Below, in pieces: positions 26,743-34,057 of a stretch of 64,000 nucleotides of DNA. Origin of the DNA: Trebonia sp963771985 (GTDB lineage Bacteria; Actinomycetota; Actinomycetes; Streptosporangiales; Streptosporangiaceae); assembly GCA_963771985.1 (NCBI GenBank), contig CAVYVO010000022.1, positions 1-64,000 on the forward strand, written 5' to 3'. Made by a program: the position numbers and the translations under genes. Under the pieces are notes generated by a model, which saw only the letters and a list, made by a program, of their open reading frames with translations, did no database searches and had not been told where the DNA came from. The number at the start of each line of letters is the position of its first letter. Within the stretch, counting starts at the first letter, position 1.

Positions 26743-26780
26743 CCTAAGCGGTAGGTCCCGCGTTCGAGTCGCGTTCGGGG
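26743..26780 (+). repeat. Attachment-site repeat 3: tRNA 3' half
   Basis: 37 of 38 bases match copies 1 and 2 (GCGTTCGGGG in place of GCGGTCGGGG). The left flank CTCT-CCTAAG is the same as the reconstructed copy 2. The downstream hairpin of copies 1 and 2 is absent. On its minus strand it supplies the last 12 codons of the nucleotidyltransferase-like gene. Confidence 0.8.
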
Positions 26781-27460
26781 CGCTTAGGCAGCCTTAGCTG
26801 GCCACGCGACTCCTTGACCCAGGAACCGAGCAGGGATATAGCGACTTCCCTCACTTCAGCGGCAAGCCGAAGCAGGCCTGTATCAAGGGTGGCACATCCA
26901 TCGGCCAGGCGAACAACCTGGGCAGGAACAGGCTCATTCTGGTGCAAAACCAGGCCAATGCGCTCGTACCCGCGACTGAGCAGTCCGGCGGTGACATCGG
27001 TCTGGCCCCGGACAGTGCTCTTAATCGCGGCAATGGCGTTCTCGATCGCACTGGCTGGACATGACCACCCGGCCGTGTCGCGTGCCGTGGGGTTATTGTC
27101 GTCGTAGTCGTGCTCCCTGGCGATAGAGCGGGCGCGGATATCGAGATCAATGCGCCAAAATAGCGGGAATCCGGCTAGCCGAATGAAGGCTAGCCGCCGT
27201 CGGTCTGAGCGTGCGTAGTCTGGGCTGGTCCGCACCGAGGACTTCGATGCCAGCACCCCAGGCACGGCACTGAGAGCATTGCTGAAGTCGCTGTCTGGGA
27301 CAGGCCAGAGCAGGTCGATGTCGCTGTACCTGTCGGCTGTCCCCGTGGCGAGCGATCCCCGCAAGCGGGCCTCGGAGCCAGGGGTAAGTGCCTCGAACAT
27401 CACGCGGAGTTCAGCCGCCAGCTTGTCACGACGCTCTGGGCGCAGGTCGAGATCTGCCAT
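26744..27460 (-). CDS. Nucleotidyltransferase-fold protein with att-derived C-terminus
   Basis: A 238-residue protein with the polymerase-beta-type motif GSLATGTADRYSDIDLLW (residues 29-46) and a third acidic position likely in FWRIDLDIRAR (about 102). The second half is helical (SAIENAIAAIKSTVRGQTD). The family includes aminoglycoside-type transferases and toxin-antitoxin MNT proteins, but no HEPN partner is adjacent. ATG 27460 is preferred; ATG 27469 is possible. The last residues RPERDSNAGPTA are antisense tRNA sequence from attachment site 3, so the natural C-terminus was replaced or extended by recombination. Confidence 0.75.
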   Translation of the reverse strand: MADLDLRPERRDKLAAELRVMFEALTPGSEARLRGSLATGTADRYSDIDLLWPVPDSDFSNALSAVPGVLASKSSVRTSPDYARSDRRRLAFIRLAGFPLFWRIDLDIRARSIAREHDYDDNNPTARDTAGWSCPASAIENAIAAIKSTVRGQTDVTAGLLSRGYERIGLVLHQNEPVPAQVVRLADGCATLDTGLLRLAAEVREVAISLLGSWVKESRGQLRLPKRPERDSNAGPTA

Positions 27461-27669
27461 GAAGCCCATGCTTTCATAGGGATTGCCGGGGCAGTCCCGG
27501 CTCGGCAATTGCCGGGATAACTGACGTTTCAATGGAATCTCGGGAAGGATTATCGGCGAATACCCGGCCTTCTCCGCCAGCTGCATTTTCCCGTGTGCGG
27601 GACGATCCTGTCCGGAGCGCGGAAGTGTACGATGAGGGCACGCGCGCGGAGTCAGTGCAGGAGGTCGCG

Positions 27670-28209
27670 ATGAGACTGCGAGCGCACCGGCGGAACCTGG
27701 TGGTGTGGAGCACGTCCTTCGGCTCGGCCGGTAGATATAGTGCCCCGACGCTCACGCGGGTCACTCGCACCAAGCGGATTCGCAGGTGCATCCGTACTGG
27801 CTTGCTGCTGACGATTGTCGGCCTGATGGGTCTGGCCCGCGCGCTGCGTCCCCGATGGCCGCTGCTGGTCGGCGTGGTGCTAACGGTGGCCGGCATTACG
27901 CTGCGGAGCAGTGTGTGGGGCGCGGTTCTCCTTCCCGGACTCATGTTCCTCTTGTCCGCTCCGCTGATCCCCGCCAGCCCTGATGCGGGCCGTCGGGAGC
28001 GCTCTCAGCTAGAACGCGAGCTGGCCGCGTACTCAACCCTGGCCCAGCGGTGCGATCTTGAAGCGGCTCTTGACCGGTACCCAGACAGCGACACGCACGA
28101 ACTACGGGACATCCTCGCCAGTCAAGCCATGGCTGCCTATGACAAAGGGATTCCGGGTACCCGAGATTCAGGAGTGACAAGGCAGGCGGGCGGATCAATT
28201 CTCCCGTAA
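27670..28209 (+). CDS. Small membrane protein, hypothetical
   Basis: A 179-residue protein starting MRLRAHRRNLVVWS. Two or three hydrophobic segments occupy residues 45-105 (LLLTIVGLMGLARALRP, LLVGVVLTVAGITLRSSV, AVLLPGLMFLLSAPLIP). A soluble tail follows (ERELAAYSTLAQRCDLEAAL, ELRDILASQAMAAYDKG). No family is recognised. ATG 27670 is used because the upstream in-frame codons overlap the divergent gene region. It lies just left of the ISAs1 insertion. Confidence 0.6.
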   Translation: MRLRAHRRNLVVWSTSFGSAGRYSAPTLTRVTRTKRIRRCIRTGLLLTIVGLMGLARALRPRWPLLVGVVLTVAGITLRSSVWGAVLLPGLMFLLSAPLIPASPDAGRRERSQLERELAAYSTLAQRCDLEAALDRYPDSDTHELRDILASQAMAAYDKGIPGTRDSGVTRQAGGSILP

Positions 28210-28266
28210 GTCCGTAGGGCACCCACGCAGCGGCCATCCTGGCTTATCGAGATCCCGGTTGCGACA

Positions 28267-29711
28267 CAGGGCCAATTCAAGATCACCATCCGTGACCAAT
28301 GTTGCGCTAGGTAGTCATGAACTGGAGTGCCCGCGCCTGGTCGCGACAGACCCATTCTGCGGTCTCCTTGATGGCTTTGACGTTTTTCATGCGGAATAGC
28401 CCGAGTGCGAGGTTGCGGAGGGATGCCATGGCCTGCGGGCCATTTCCGGCCCAGGCCTGGCTGTGGTCTTCCCGGTATAGGGTATCGCGAACATAATGGC
28501 TTTTGTTCTCGATTCCCCAGTGGCGGCGGACACCCTGGTTCACTTCAGTAGCTGTCATTTCCCCTGCTTTCCAGCTGGTGAGGATGAGGGCGTTTTCCTT
28601 GCTGATCCGGTCGCCGGAGATCTCGAAGATCTCGCGGCGGATGCAGGCGGACCGGGCTACATGCGGGAAATCGATGCCGTCGGCTCCGGTGAGCCAGCAG
28701 GACCATTTCTTTATCTGTCCCCGGCTGTGTTCCTCCATGATGTGATGCGGAGCTCCGGAGAGCAGCGGGAGAACCTTGTCGAATACTTGCCTCTGCAGGG
28801 TCGGCTGGTTTCCCTTGACGGTCATCAGGTAATTCCATCCGGGTCTGGCGCCGATGTATTCTGCGGTTTCCCGCTGGGTGTGCGCCGCATCGACGGTGAC
28901 CAGGACTGATTCGCCCTCGGGTATTCCCGCGGCGTCCAGGAGCGTGCCCGCCTGGGTGATCTCGTTTGTTCCGTCTGGCGCCCTGACCTGCGCTATCGTG
29001 ACAGCCTCATGGTGGAGCATCGCGGAGAACATCGTGACCTTGTCGTTCTCGTCAGTCCATGCACCACGCATTACCTTCCCGTCGAGTGCGATTATCCACT
29101 CGTCTTTCCCGCCTTTCCTGGCCTGTGCGTAAAGCCATGCGCCGGTTATGGTGTCCAGTTCGGCCGCGTCGATCCTGGTCAGCACGTTCCGTATTGTCGA
29201 CTCGCTGGGGTTCTTGTAGCGGAGCCTGAACCAGTTCCATTCAGCACCCATCTTCTTCAGCAGGTGCTGGGGAATGTCTGCCGCGTGGCCGGCGATTTCC
29301 CGGTAATTCTTCGCGCTGGCCAGCATCGCCACCACGCAGACCGCCAGTACGAATTCCAGCGCGTGCTGTATCCCCTGCGGGCTGCGCGGGTCCGTGACAG
29401 ATGCCAGCATGCCGAGCAGGCTCGAGATATCCGCGTCTTCAGCGCTCTCATTCCCGGCAGCGCAGGCATCAGGACTTGACGGGCCGCAGGCGGAATGACA
29501 GGATGACACAGGATGGCCTTCTCTCGGGAGTGGTGTTTGCGTGGTAACAACCATCATTCCGGAAAAGAGAAGGCCATCTTCTTGTAATTTGAAAGCGTGA
29601 CGGGAAATTAATTCATAGAACGGTGCGTGCCGCCGCACATCAGGCTTCCCGGGCCAAGTGGTTGCTCATCGTAACCATGCGGCTTCTGTCAGCGATCTTG
29701 GAATCGCCCTG
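28267..29711 (-). mobile_element. Intact ISAs1-family insertion sequence with target duplication
   Basis: The left end CAGGGCCAATTCAAGATC (28267-28284) and the right end GATCTTGGAATCGCCCTG (29694-29711) are inverted and match at 15 of 18 positions. The 9-bp sequence GTTGCGACA lies directly outside both ends (28258-28266 and 29712-29720), the expected target duplication for this family. The element is 1445 bp with one intact gene, so it looks young and potentially active. Confidence 0.9.
28307..29557 (-). CDS. ISAs1 family transposase
   Basis: A 416-residue DDE transposase of the ISAs1/H-repeat type. The N-terminal associated domain is LGMLASVTDPRSPQG and VAMLASAKNYREIAGHAADI. The catalytic residues are in IIALDGKVMRGA (first Asp), SVLVTVDAAHTQ (second Asp) and RRHWGIENKSHYVRD (Glu). 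ATG 29557 is taken as start. The coding frame is uninterrupted and fills the element except for about 40 bp on the left and 150 bp on the right. A deleted relative lies at 10009-10205. Confidence 0.92.
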   Translation of the reverse strand: MMVVTTQTPLPREGHPVSSCHSACGPSSPDACAAGNESAEDADISSLLGMLASVTDPRSPQGIQHALEFVLAVCVVAMLASAKNYREIAGHAADIPQHLLKKMGAEWNWFRLRYKNPSESTIRNVLTRIDAAELDTITGAWLYAQARKGGKDEWIIALDGKVMRGAWTDENDKVTMFSAMLHHEAVTIAQVRAPDGTNEITQAGTLLDAAGIPEGESVLVTVDAAHTQRETAEYIGARPGWNYLMTVKGNQPTLQRQVFDKVLPLLSGAPHHIMEEHSRGQIKKWSCWLTGADGIDFPHVARSACIRREIFEISGDRISKENALILTSWKAGEMTATEVNQGVRRHWGIENKSHYVRDTLYREDHSQAWAGNGPQAMASLRNLALGLFRMKNVKAIKETAEWVCRDQARALQFMTT

Positions 29712-29720
29712 GTTGCGACA

Positions 29721-30140
29721 GGCCTCCTCCTGAGCCAATGCCGCTTAGTAAAGGCTGATCTTGGCCGGTCGCTGCCTCCCCCGTCGGCAAGCTCGCGCTA
29801 CAGAGTGTGACCGTTTCGCGCGCCCCGCCGCGGACTCCTGGTGCAGTCGGCCACGATGGCGAAGAGTCTTCGGTGCTAAATAGAATGAATTATTAACGTT
29901 GGGAAAAATGTTTTCGAGATAATTGCGTTAGATTGGCAATCGGCAGTTACGGACGGTCATAGCGGCGGCGGGCGCGTCCCAGGAAACCATGATCAACTTA
30001 GGCTGAGCGGCATCGCCTCCTGAGCGATAGGTCTCGCGGTCGGGGCACGGCTTGGCGTTAACCACTCCTACAGGATGATCCAAGGATTCTCTCAACGTCC
30101 GCTGCCACATATCCCAGAACATGCGGCAACACTCGTCAGC
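29721..30140. other. Island/chromosome junction without a gene
   Basis: No gene is seen. The stretch holds an AT-rich block with GGGAAAAATGTTTTC (29901-29915), similar to elements at 31800 and 45060, and the degenerate attachment copy at 30019. To the right, genes look chromosomal, so the island edge is placed here by inference. Confidence 0.5.
30019..30045 (+). repeat. Attachment-site repeat 4, degenerate
   Basis: CCTGAGCGATAGGTC is followed directly by TCGCGGTCGGGG. Compared with copy 1 an 11-bp block (CCGCGTTCGAG) is missing and three bases differ. The next bases CACGG resemble the CGCACGG after copy 1. It is the right-most copy and probably the oldest junction. Confidence 0.7.
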
Positions 30141-30791
30141 ATGACCAACATGTATTCAGGCATGGGAGCGGACGACATGCCGACCGCGGATCACCGGGTA
30201 CCCAGTAGTCCGGGCGGCAATGGCCCAGGCGGCCGCGGCAAAGGCAGGTGGTGGACCGGCAAGCGGGCGGCGGCGCTGCTCGCGGCCTGCGCCGCCGTGG
30301 GCGCCGGGACGTTCGTCGCCGTACAGGCCGCCGCCGGGTCGCCGTCACCAGCGGCGTCGCAGTCGGCGGACACCCAGGCGGCCGGCACGTCGGCGGGCGT
30401 CGCTGCCGGGCAGGCGGCGGTGCTGCGCGACGTGCTCACCACGACGACGGGGATCCACCGGCTGGCCCGACTGCGCCGCCTCGGCGGTATGTACGGTCAG
30501 TACACCTTCGAGACTAAGCAAGGTCCGCGCACGCTGGCGTTCGAGCGGGGCACTATCACCTCGGTCACGGGTAGCGATGTGGTGGTCCGCGCGGCCGACG
30601 GCACCACCTGGACATGGACGCTTACCGGCACGTCGGTGGTCCGCGAGAACGGGACCAAGGAGCCGGCCAGCGCGCTGGCTCATGGCGAGACCGTGTTCGC
30701 GGGCGGCCTGGCCAGCAGTGGGACCAGGGACGCGCGCCTCATAGTGATCAGGAAGGCCGCCGCGGCCCCGAAAACCTCAGGCACGGCCTAG
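30141..30791 (+). CDS. Membrane-anchored hypothetical protein
   Basis: A 216-residue protein with a short Gly/Pro-rich cytoplasmic head, one membrane segment (RAAALLAACAAVGAGTFVAV, residues 40-62) and an extracytoplasmic part. The outer part ends in a small beta domain (TLAFERGTITSVTGSDVVVR, TWTWTLTGTSVVRENG), reminiscent of DUF5666-type domains; that match is tentative. ATG 30141 is chosen to keep a short cytoplasmic head; the upstream in-frame start overlaps the junction region. The neighbouring 30873 gene also encodes a one-helix protein. Confidence 0.7.
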   Translation: MTNMYSGMGADDMPTADHRVPSSPGGNGPGGRGKGRWWTGKRAAALLAACAAVGAGTFVAVQAAAGSPSPAASQSADTQAAGTSAGVAAGQAAVLRDVLTTTTGIHRLARLRRLGGMYGQYTFETKQGPRTLAFERGTITSVTGSDVVVRAADGTTWTWTLTGTSVVRENGTKEPASALAHGETVFAGGLASSGTRDARLIVIRKAAAAPKTSGTA

Positions 30792-30872
30792 TCGCAGGCG
30801 CAGGTTAATTTCACGCTGGGCTGGGAAGTGTGTGCTCCTTGACGGGCACTGACGTCCTCAAGGAGGCGGATT

Positions 30873-31133
30873 ATGGGTGGCTGGGCATGGGCCGGCCTTG
30901 TTATCGGGGTGGTGATCGTGGCATTGGCGGTGGGGATTCCGTTCTTCCTCACGCATAGGCGTATGCGTGAGCCGCACGACGTCGCCGGCAGCCGCGATTA
31001 CCTGCGGGCCAGGCGGAAGTGGCGGTTGCAGCGACGTGCGAGCGCGGCGCGGCACCCCGAAGCGACCGGATCGATGCCCTCGGCATCCGGAGGGTCTCCA
31101 GTGCAGCCCCCTTCCGGCGCCGTCGGCGAATAA
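30873..31133 (+). CDS. Small single-pass membrane protein
   Basis: An 86-residue protein with a ribosome binding site AAGGAGG directly upstream. The membrane segment WAGLVIGVVIVALAVGIPFF (residues 6-25) is followed by a basic cytoplasmic tail (RRMREPHDVAGSRDYLRARR). The function is unknown. The two inverted repeats at 31154-31235 follow and may terminate its transcript. Confidence 0.7.
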   Translation: MGGWAWAGLVIGVVIVALAVGIPFFLTHRRMREPHDVAGSRDYLRARRKWRLQRRASAARHPEATGSMPSASGGSPVQPPSGAVGE

Positions 31134-31153
31134 CTTCCCGCACGCGCCAGCGG

Positions 31154-31202
31154 GCCGATTGCGCGATCGACGACAATAGAGCGAGTCGATCGCGCAATCG
31201 GC
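31154..31202. repeat. Perfect 18-bp inverted repeat
   Basis: GCCGATTGCGCGATCGAC (31154-31171) and its exact complement GTCGATCGCGCAATCGGC (31185-31202) surround a 13-base loop. There is no T run. It may be a terminator for 30873 or a protein-binding dyad upstream of the VOC gene. Confidence 0.8.
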
Positions 31203-31204
31203 AC

Positions 31205-31235
31205 ATTCCGGGATCGCTTGCTAGCATCCCGGAAT
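31205..31235. repeat. Second perfect inverted repeat, 10 bp
   Basis: ATTCCGGGAT (31205-31214) and ATCCCGGAAT (31226-31235) lie three bases after the first repeat and just before the GAGGAG site upstream of the VOC gene. The two hairpins form a tandem structure. Confidence 0.75.
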
Positions 31236-31268
31236 AGCGAGGAGCGGCCATGACAGGGGCGTGGGCAA

Positions 31269-31649
31269 ATGCGCGGACGGTCCAAGACCGACTGGTGGGG
31301 TGTCTGCCTGGAAGCGCTGGAACCGCACGCGCTCGCCGATTTCTACTCGGCCGTGCTCGGGTGGCCGGTGTCGGTGAAGGACCCGCACGGCGCGGCGATA
31401 CAGGTACCCGGCACGTCCTCCTACGTGAGCTTCCAGGAATCGAAGGACTATGTGCCGCCGGTCTGGCCCGCCGCCGATGGGCGCCAGCAGATGATGCTGC
31501 ATCTCGACATCGCGGTGGACGACCTGGCGGCCGCCACCGCTGACGCCCTCGAACTTGGCGCGCGGCTGGCCGACTTCCAGCCGCAGGACGACGTCCGCGT
31601 GCTGCTCGACCCAGCAGGTCATCCGTTCTGCCTGTATCTCGACAAGTAA
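31269..31649 (+). CDS. VOC superfamily (glyoxalase-like) protein
   Basis: A 126-residue vicinal-oxygen-chelate fold protein. LEALEPHALADFYSAVLGWP and QMMLHLDIAVDDLAAATADA mark the two beta-alpha-beta-beta-beta units, and VRVLLDPAGHPFCLYLDK is the classic C-terminal strand. Metal ligands would include the His in MLHLDI. Substrate and activity are unknown. The best ribosome binding site (GAGGAG) is spaced for an ATG at 31250 in another frame; within the VOC frame ATG 31269 is the first possible start because TGA sits at 31251. Confidence 0.85.
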   Translation: MRGRSKTDWWGVCLEALEPHALADFYSAVLGWPVSVKDPHGAAIQVPGTSSYVSFQESKDYVPPVWPAADGRQQMMLHLDIAVDDLAAATADALELGARLADFQPQDDVRVLLDPAGHPFCLYLDK

Positions 31650-32077
31650 CCGGCCTCCAGAGGTCCTGCGTAACTTGGCGGTACTGGGCATGTCGCCAGG
31701 GCGGCCCCGTGGACGTGCGCGGTGTTACATCGGCTAGCAGTGGGACTGCTCGTGCCGACCTCTTCATGATCACGAAGCTTTTTGCGTGCCATAGCGCACA
31801 TTTCTTTACTTCGTGAAAAATGTTTTCGTAATAATGGCGACTGGCGGGCCGCCGCTGGCTTCTGGGGGGCGGACAGAGCCTGACAGCTGTGACGTGCGCT
31901 ATCGGGTGGGCAGCAAGGGCTCCGTGGTGAGGGCTGGGCAGGCGAGGGCTGGGCAAAGGCGCTGAACCCAGGCGCCGAACCCCCCGCGACCCCCCGCGAC
32001 CCCCCGCGAACCCGCACGCGAACCCGCACGCGCCCGCATCGGCAGGAAAATAGCCGGCAAGCCCTAAGCTGACCCCC
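31650..32077. other. Intergenic region with repeats
   Basis: No gene is supported. It contains the AT-rich element at 31800-31835 and, at 31978-32033, short tandem repeats: a CGCGACCCCC-type 10-mer three times followed by CGAACCCGCACG-type units twice. Confidence 0.5.
31800..31835 (-). repeat. AT-rich dispersed element, copy B
   Basis: ATTTCTTTACTTCGTGAAAA followed by ATGTTTTCGTAATAAT. Read on the minus strand it aligns with 45060-45092 over 33 positions with few differences, and its GAAAACATTTTTC core also occurs at 29901-29915. Weaker similarity continues about 30 bp further (CAAAAAGCTTCG versus CAAAAACCTTCG). Confidence 0.65.
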
Positions 32078-32407
32078 GTGGCCTACGACGACGGCAGGGT
32101 TGCCTGCACCGAACAAGACCTCCTCATCCGCACGTACTACTTCCCGCCGCGCGACAAGCGCATCCCGTACCGGACGATCGAGCAGGTCCACCGGGTGCCG
32201 ATGGACGCCATGAGCGGCAAGTTCAGGATCTGGGGCAGCGGCGACTTCGCCCACTGGTACAACTACGACCCGCGGCGCCCGCACAAGAACATCGCGTTCA
32301 TCGTGCACGTATCCGGCCGCAAGGTCCGGCCGGTGATCACGCCCGACCGCCCCGACGACGTGGCCGCGGAACTGGCCGCGCACGGAGTGAACGTCACGAA
32401 CGGTTAG
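32078..32407 (+). CDS. PH-like domain hypothetical protein
   Basis: A 109-residue soluble protein starting at GTG (VAYDDGRVACTEQDLLIRTY). The strand pattern with PYRTIEQVHRVPMDAM, FRIWGSGDFAHWYNYDPRRP and NIAFIVHVSGRKVRPVITPD resembles bacterial PH-like domains, which often read out small ligands or membranes. No catalytic residues are seen. It ends with a 4-bp overlap on the convergent GNAT gene. Confidence 0.7.
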   Translation: MAYDDGRVACTEQDLLIRTYYFPPRDKRIPYRTIEQVHRVPMDAMSGKFRIWGSGDFAHWYNYDPRRPHKNIAFIVHVSGRKVRPVITPDRPDDVAAELAAHGVNVTNG

Positions 32408-32895
32408 TCACGTCTCTGGGCGGAGTCTCTGGGCGGAGTCTCTGGGCGGACGAGGATCTCGAAGCTCCGCCCGTCGGCGGTCGCCGCGAAGCTGCTGACC
32501 GTGCGGAGACCAAGGGCCGTCACCACGCGCAGCGCCCGCGTGTTGAAGCTCGCCACCGTCACCCGGAACGCCGCGGGCGCGAACCGCCGCCGCCCGAACT
32601 CGAGCCCGGTCAGGATCGCGGCCCGGCCGAGACCCTTGCCGGTCAGTGCCGGGCGCAGCCCGCCGCCGGTGTCCAGCGCCGAATCATCGTAAGCACCCCC
32701 TGGCACCTGGCCGTCGGCGCCGAACGAACGGAACCCGGCCAGCTCCCCGTCGGCCAGCAAGGCGAAGAACTCGTTCCGCGGGTCGAGCATGAAACCGGGA
32801 TCAGCGCCGGTCATGTCGTAGCAGTCATAAGGCGGCGGGTAGCGCCAGGTGACGACGTCCGCCGCGTACGCCGCCGTCATCGGGACGATCCGCAC
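32404..32895 (-). CDS. GNAT family N-acetyltransferase
   Basis: A 163-residue acetyl-CoA dependent acyltransferase. The acetyl-CoA loop is LRPALTGKGLGRAAILTGLE (Q/R-x-x-G-x-G/A type), followed by FRVTVASFNTRALRVVTALG, a standard GNAT motif B. GTG 32895 is the likely start, one base after the stop of the upstream gene; ATG 32880 is also possible. The substrate (small molecule or protein amino group) is unknown. It forms a two-gene operon with 32897-33511. Confidence 0.85.
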   Translation of the reverse strand: MRIVPMTAAYAADVVTWRYPPPYDCYDMTGADPGFMLDPRNEFFALLADGELAGFRSFGADGQVPGGAYDDSALDTGGGLRPALTGKGLGRAAILTGLEFGRRRFAPAAFRVTVASFNTRALRVVTALGLRTVSSFAATADGRSFEILVRPETPPRDSAQRRD

Positions 32896-32896
32896 C

Positions 32897-33511
32897 CTAG
32901 ATCTCGCCCCACTGCCCGATGCCGGCGGCAACATGGCCGCCACCTCCCGCGCACCACCAGACCGCCGCGCCGTCGCGCGCCTCCGCGTGGACGCCCAGCC
33001 CGTGCGCCGGGCAGACCGGCCAGGTCCCCCATACCGAGTGCATGACCGCGTCCTGCGCGTCATCGGTGACCGCCACCAGCGCCGACACGGGATCGCTGCC
33101 GCTTGCCGGGAAAACTCCGCCGGAGGTGCCCATCTCGCCGTCCCAGGACTCCGCGAAGGCGTTCGGAGACCACTCGGGCACCACGAGCCGTCCCGCGCCG
33201 GGCAGCCCGGTCGCACGCATGTCGGCGTTGACCAGGCTCATCGCCTCCTCGAGCGCGGTCAGCCACCCCGGCTCCTCGTCGAACCCGGGGTCGAAGCGCT
33301 CGGCTGACAGTCGCAGCGCTACCGCGGCCAGCCGCGCGTCATCGGAGCCTTCCGTGCTCAACCGGGCCAGTTCCGCCGCTGCCTCATCGCGCGGCTCCTC
33401 GTCAAGCACCAGGCAAGCCAGGTCGAACGCGGCCTCCCGATCCACGGTCCCGTTTCGCGCGCCGAGGTACACGATCCGCGCGAGACGCTCGAAATCCGAT
33501 GGCGACTCCAC
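32897..33511 (-). CDS. Hypothetical protein upstream of GNAT
   Basis: About 204 residues from GTG 33511 (VESPSDFERLARIVYLGARN). The N-terminal part (residues 1-75) is helical with FDLACLVLDEEPRDEAAAEL. The C-terminal half is Gly/Trp-rich (GTSGGVFPASGSDPVSALVA, WGTWPVCPAHGLGVHAEARD, AAVWWCAGGGGHVAAGIGQW) and contains a CP-x-HG-x-G-x-H arrangement that could bind zinc. Proteins with the CPxHG motif are frequent in Streptomyces but uncharacterised. It is co-transcribed with the GNAT gene. Confidence 0.65.
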   Translation of the reverse strand: MESPSDFERLARIVYLGARNGTVDREAAFDLACLVLDEEPRDEAAAELARLSTEGSDDARLAAVALRLSAERFDPGFDEEPGWLTALEEAMSLVNADMRATGLPGAGRLVVPEWSPNAFAESWDGEMGTSGGVFPASGSDPVSALVAVTDDAQDAVMHSVWGTWPVCPAHGLGVHAEARDGAAVWWCAGGGGHVAAGIGQWGEI

Positions 33512-33557
33512 GTCCCCATGATGACCAACAACCGGGCAAAGCTGTAGCGTTTTATTC

Positions 33558-33971
33558 GTGCAGAGCTTCGATGACGTGGCCCGGATGGCGCAGGCCCTGC
33601 CCGAGGTCGCCGAAGGCGAGGACAAACACCGGCGCGGCCATCGGACCTGGGAAGTCGAGGGCAAGGCGTTCGCCTGGGAACGCCCGTTCAGCAAGGCGGA
33701 CATCAAGCGCTACGGCGCCCAGACCCCGCCCGACGGGCCCATCCTCGCGGTACGCACCGCCGACCTCGCGGAGAAAGAGGCCATCCTCGCCGCGAACCCG
33801 GCTGCCTTCTTCACGATCCCGCATTTCAACGGATACAAGGCGTACCTGATCCAGCTCGACAAGGTTGACGCCGAAGTGCTCAAGGACGCTCTCACCGACG
33901 GGTGGCTCGCCTGCGCGCCGCGTACCCTCGCCGACCAGTATGCCGGACGGCTGAACTCCGGAGAATCGTGA
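33558..33971 (+). CDS. MmcQ/YjbR family protein
   Basis: A 137-residue protein of the YjbR/MmcQ (CyaY-like fold) DNA-binding family. RMAQALPEVAEGEDKHRRGH, KAFAWERPFSKADIKRYG and FTIPHFNGYKAYLIQLDKVD follow the family pattern, ending DGWLACAPRTLADQYAGR. GTG 33558 is the start. A broken paralogue fragment with the same C-terminal motifs lies at 26606-26737. The gene is divergent from the 32897 operon. Confidence 0.85.
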   Translation: MQSFDDVARMAQALPEVAEGEDKHRRGHRTWEVEGKAFAWERPFSKADIKRYGAQTPPDGPILAVRTADLAEKEAILAANPAAFFTIPHFNGYKAYLIQLDKVDAEVLKDALTDGWLACAPRTLADQYAGRLNSGES

Positions 33972-34057
33972 ACCGTCCAGGCAGGTAACGCCTTTGCCCT
34001 GAATTTCCGCTAAGTCCCCCGCGCATGCACCGGCGCTTTCGGGGAAGCAGAGCGGCC

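Noticed and set aside
26685..26781. A possible complete tRNA, because GCCCCG at 26685 could pair with CGGGGC at 26776
   Set aside because: The span is about 97 nt and no D-arm or anticodon stem pairs. The left part is coding sequence of the YjbR-like fragment.
26744..27586. Possible MNT-HEPN toxin-antitoxin pair around the nucleotidyltransferase gene
   Set aside because: No HEPN-like neighbour with an R-x4-6-H motif is present; the adjacent gene encodes a membrane protein.
31250..31543. Frame starting at the ATG best spaced from GAGGAG before the VOC gene
   Set aside because: The frame lacks any VOC feature and is Arg-rich, whereas the 31269 frame has the complete fold. Start choice there remains a small puzzle.
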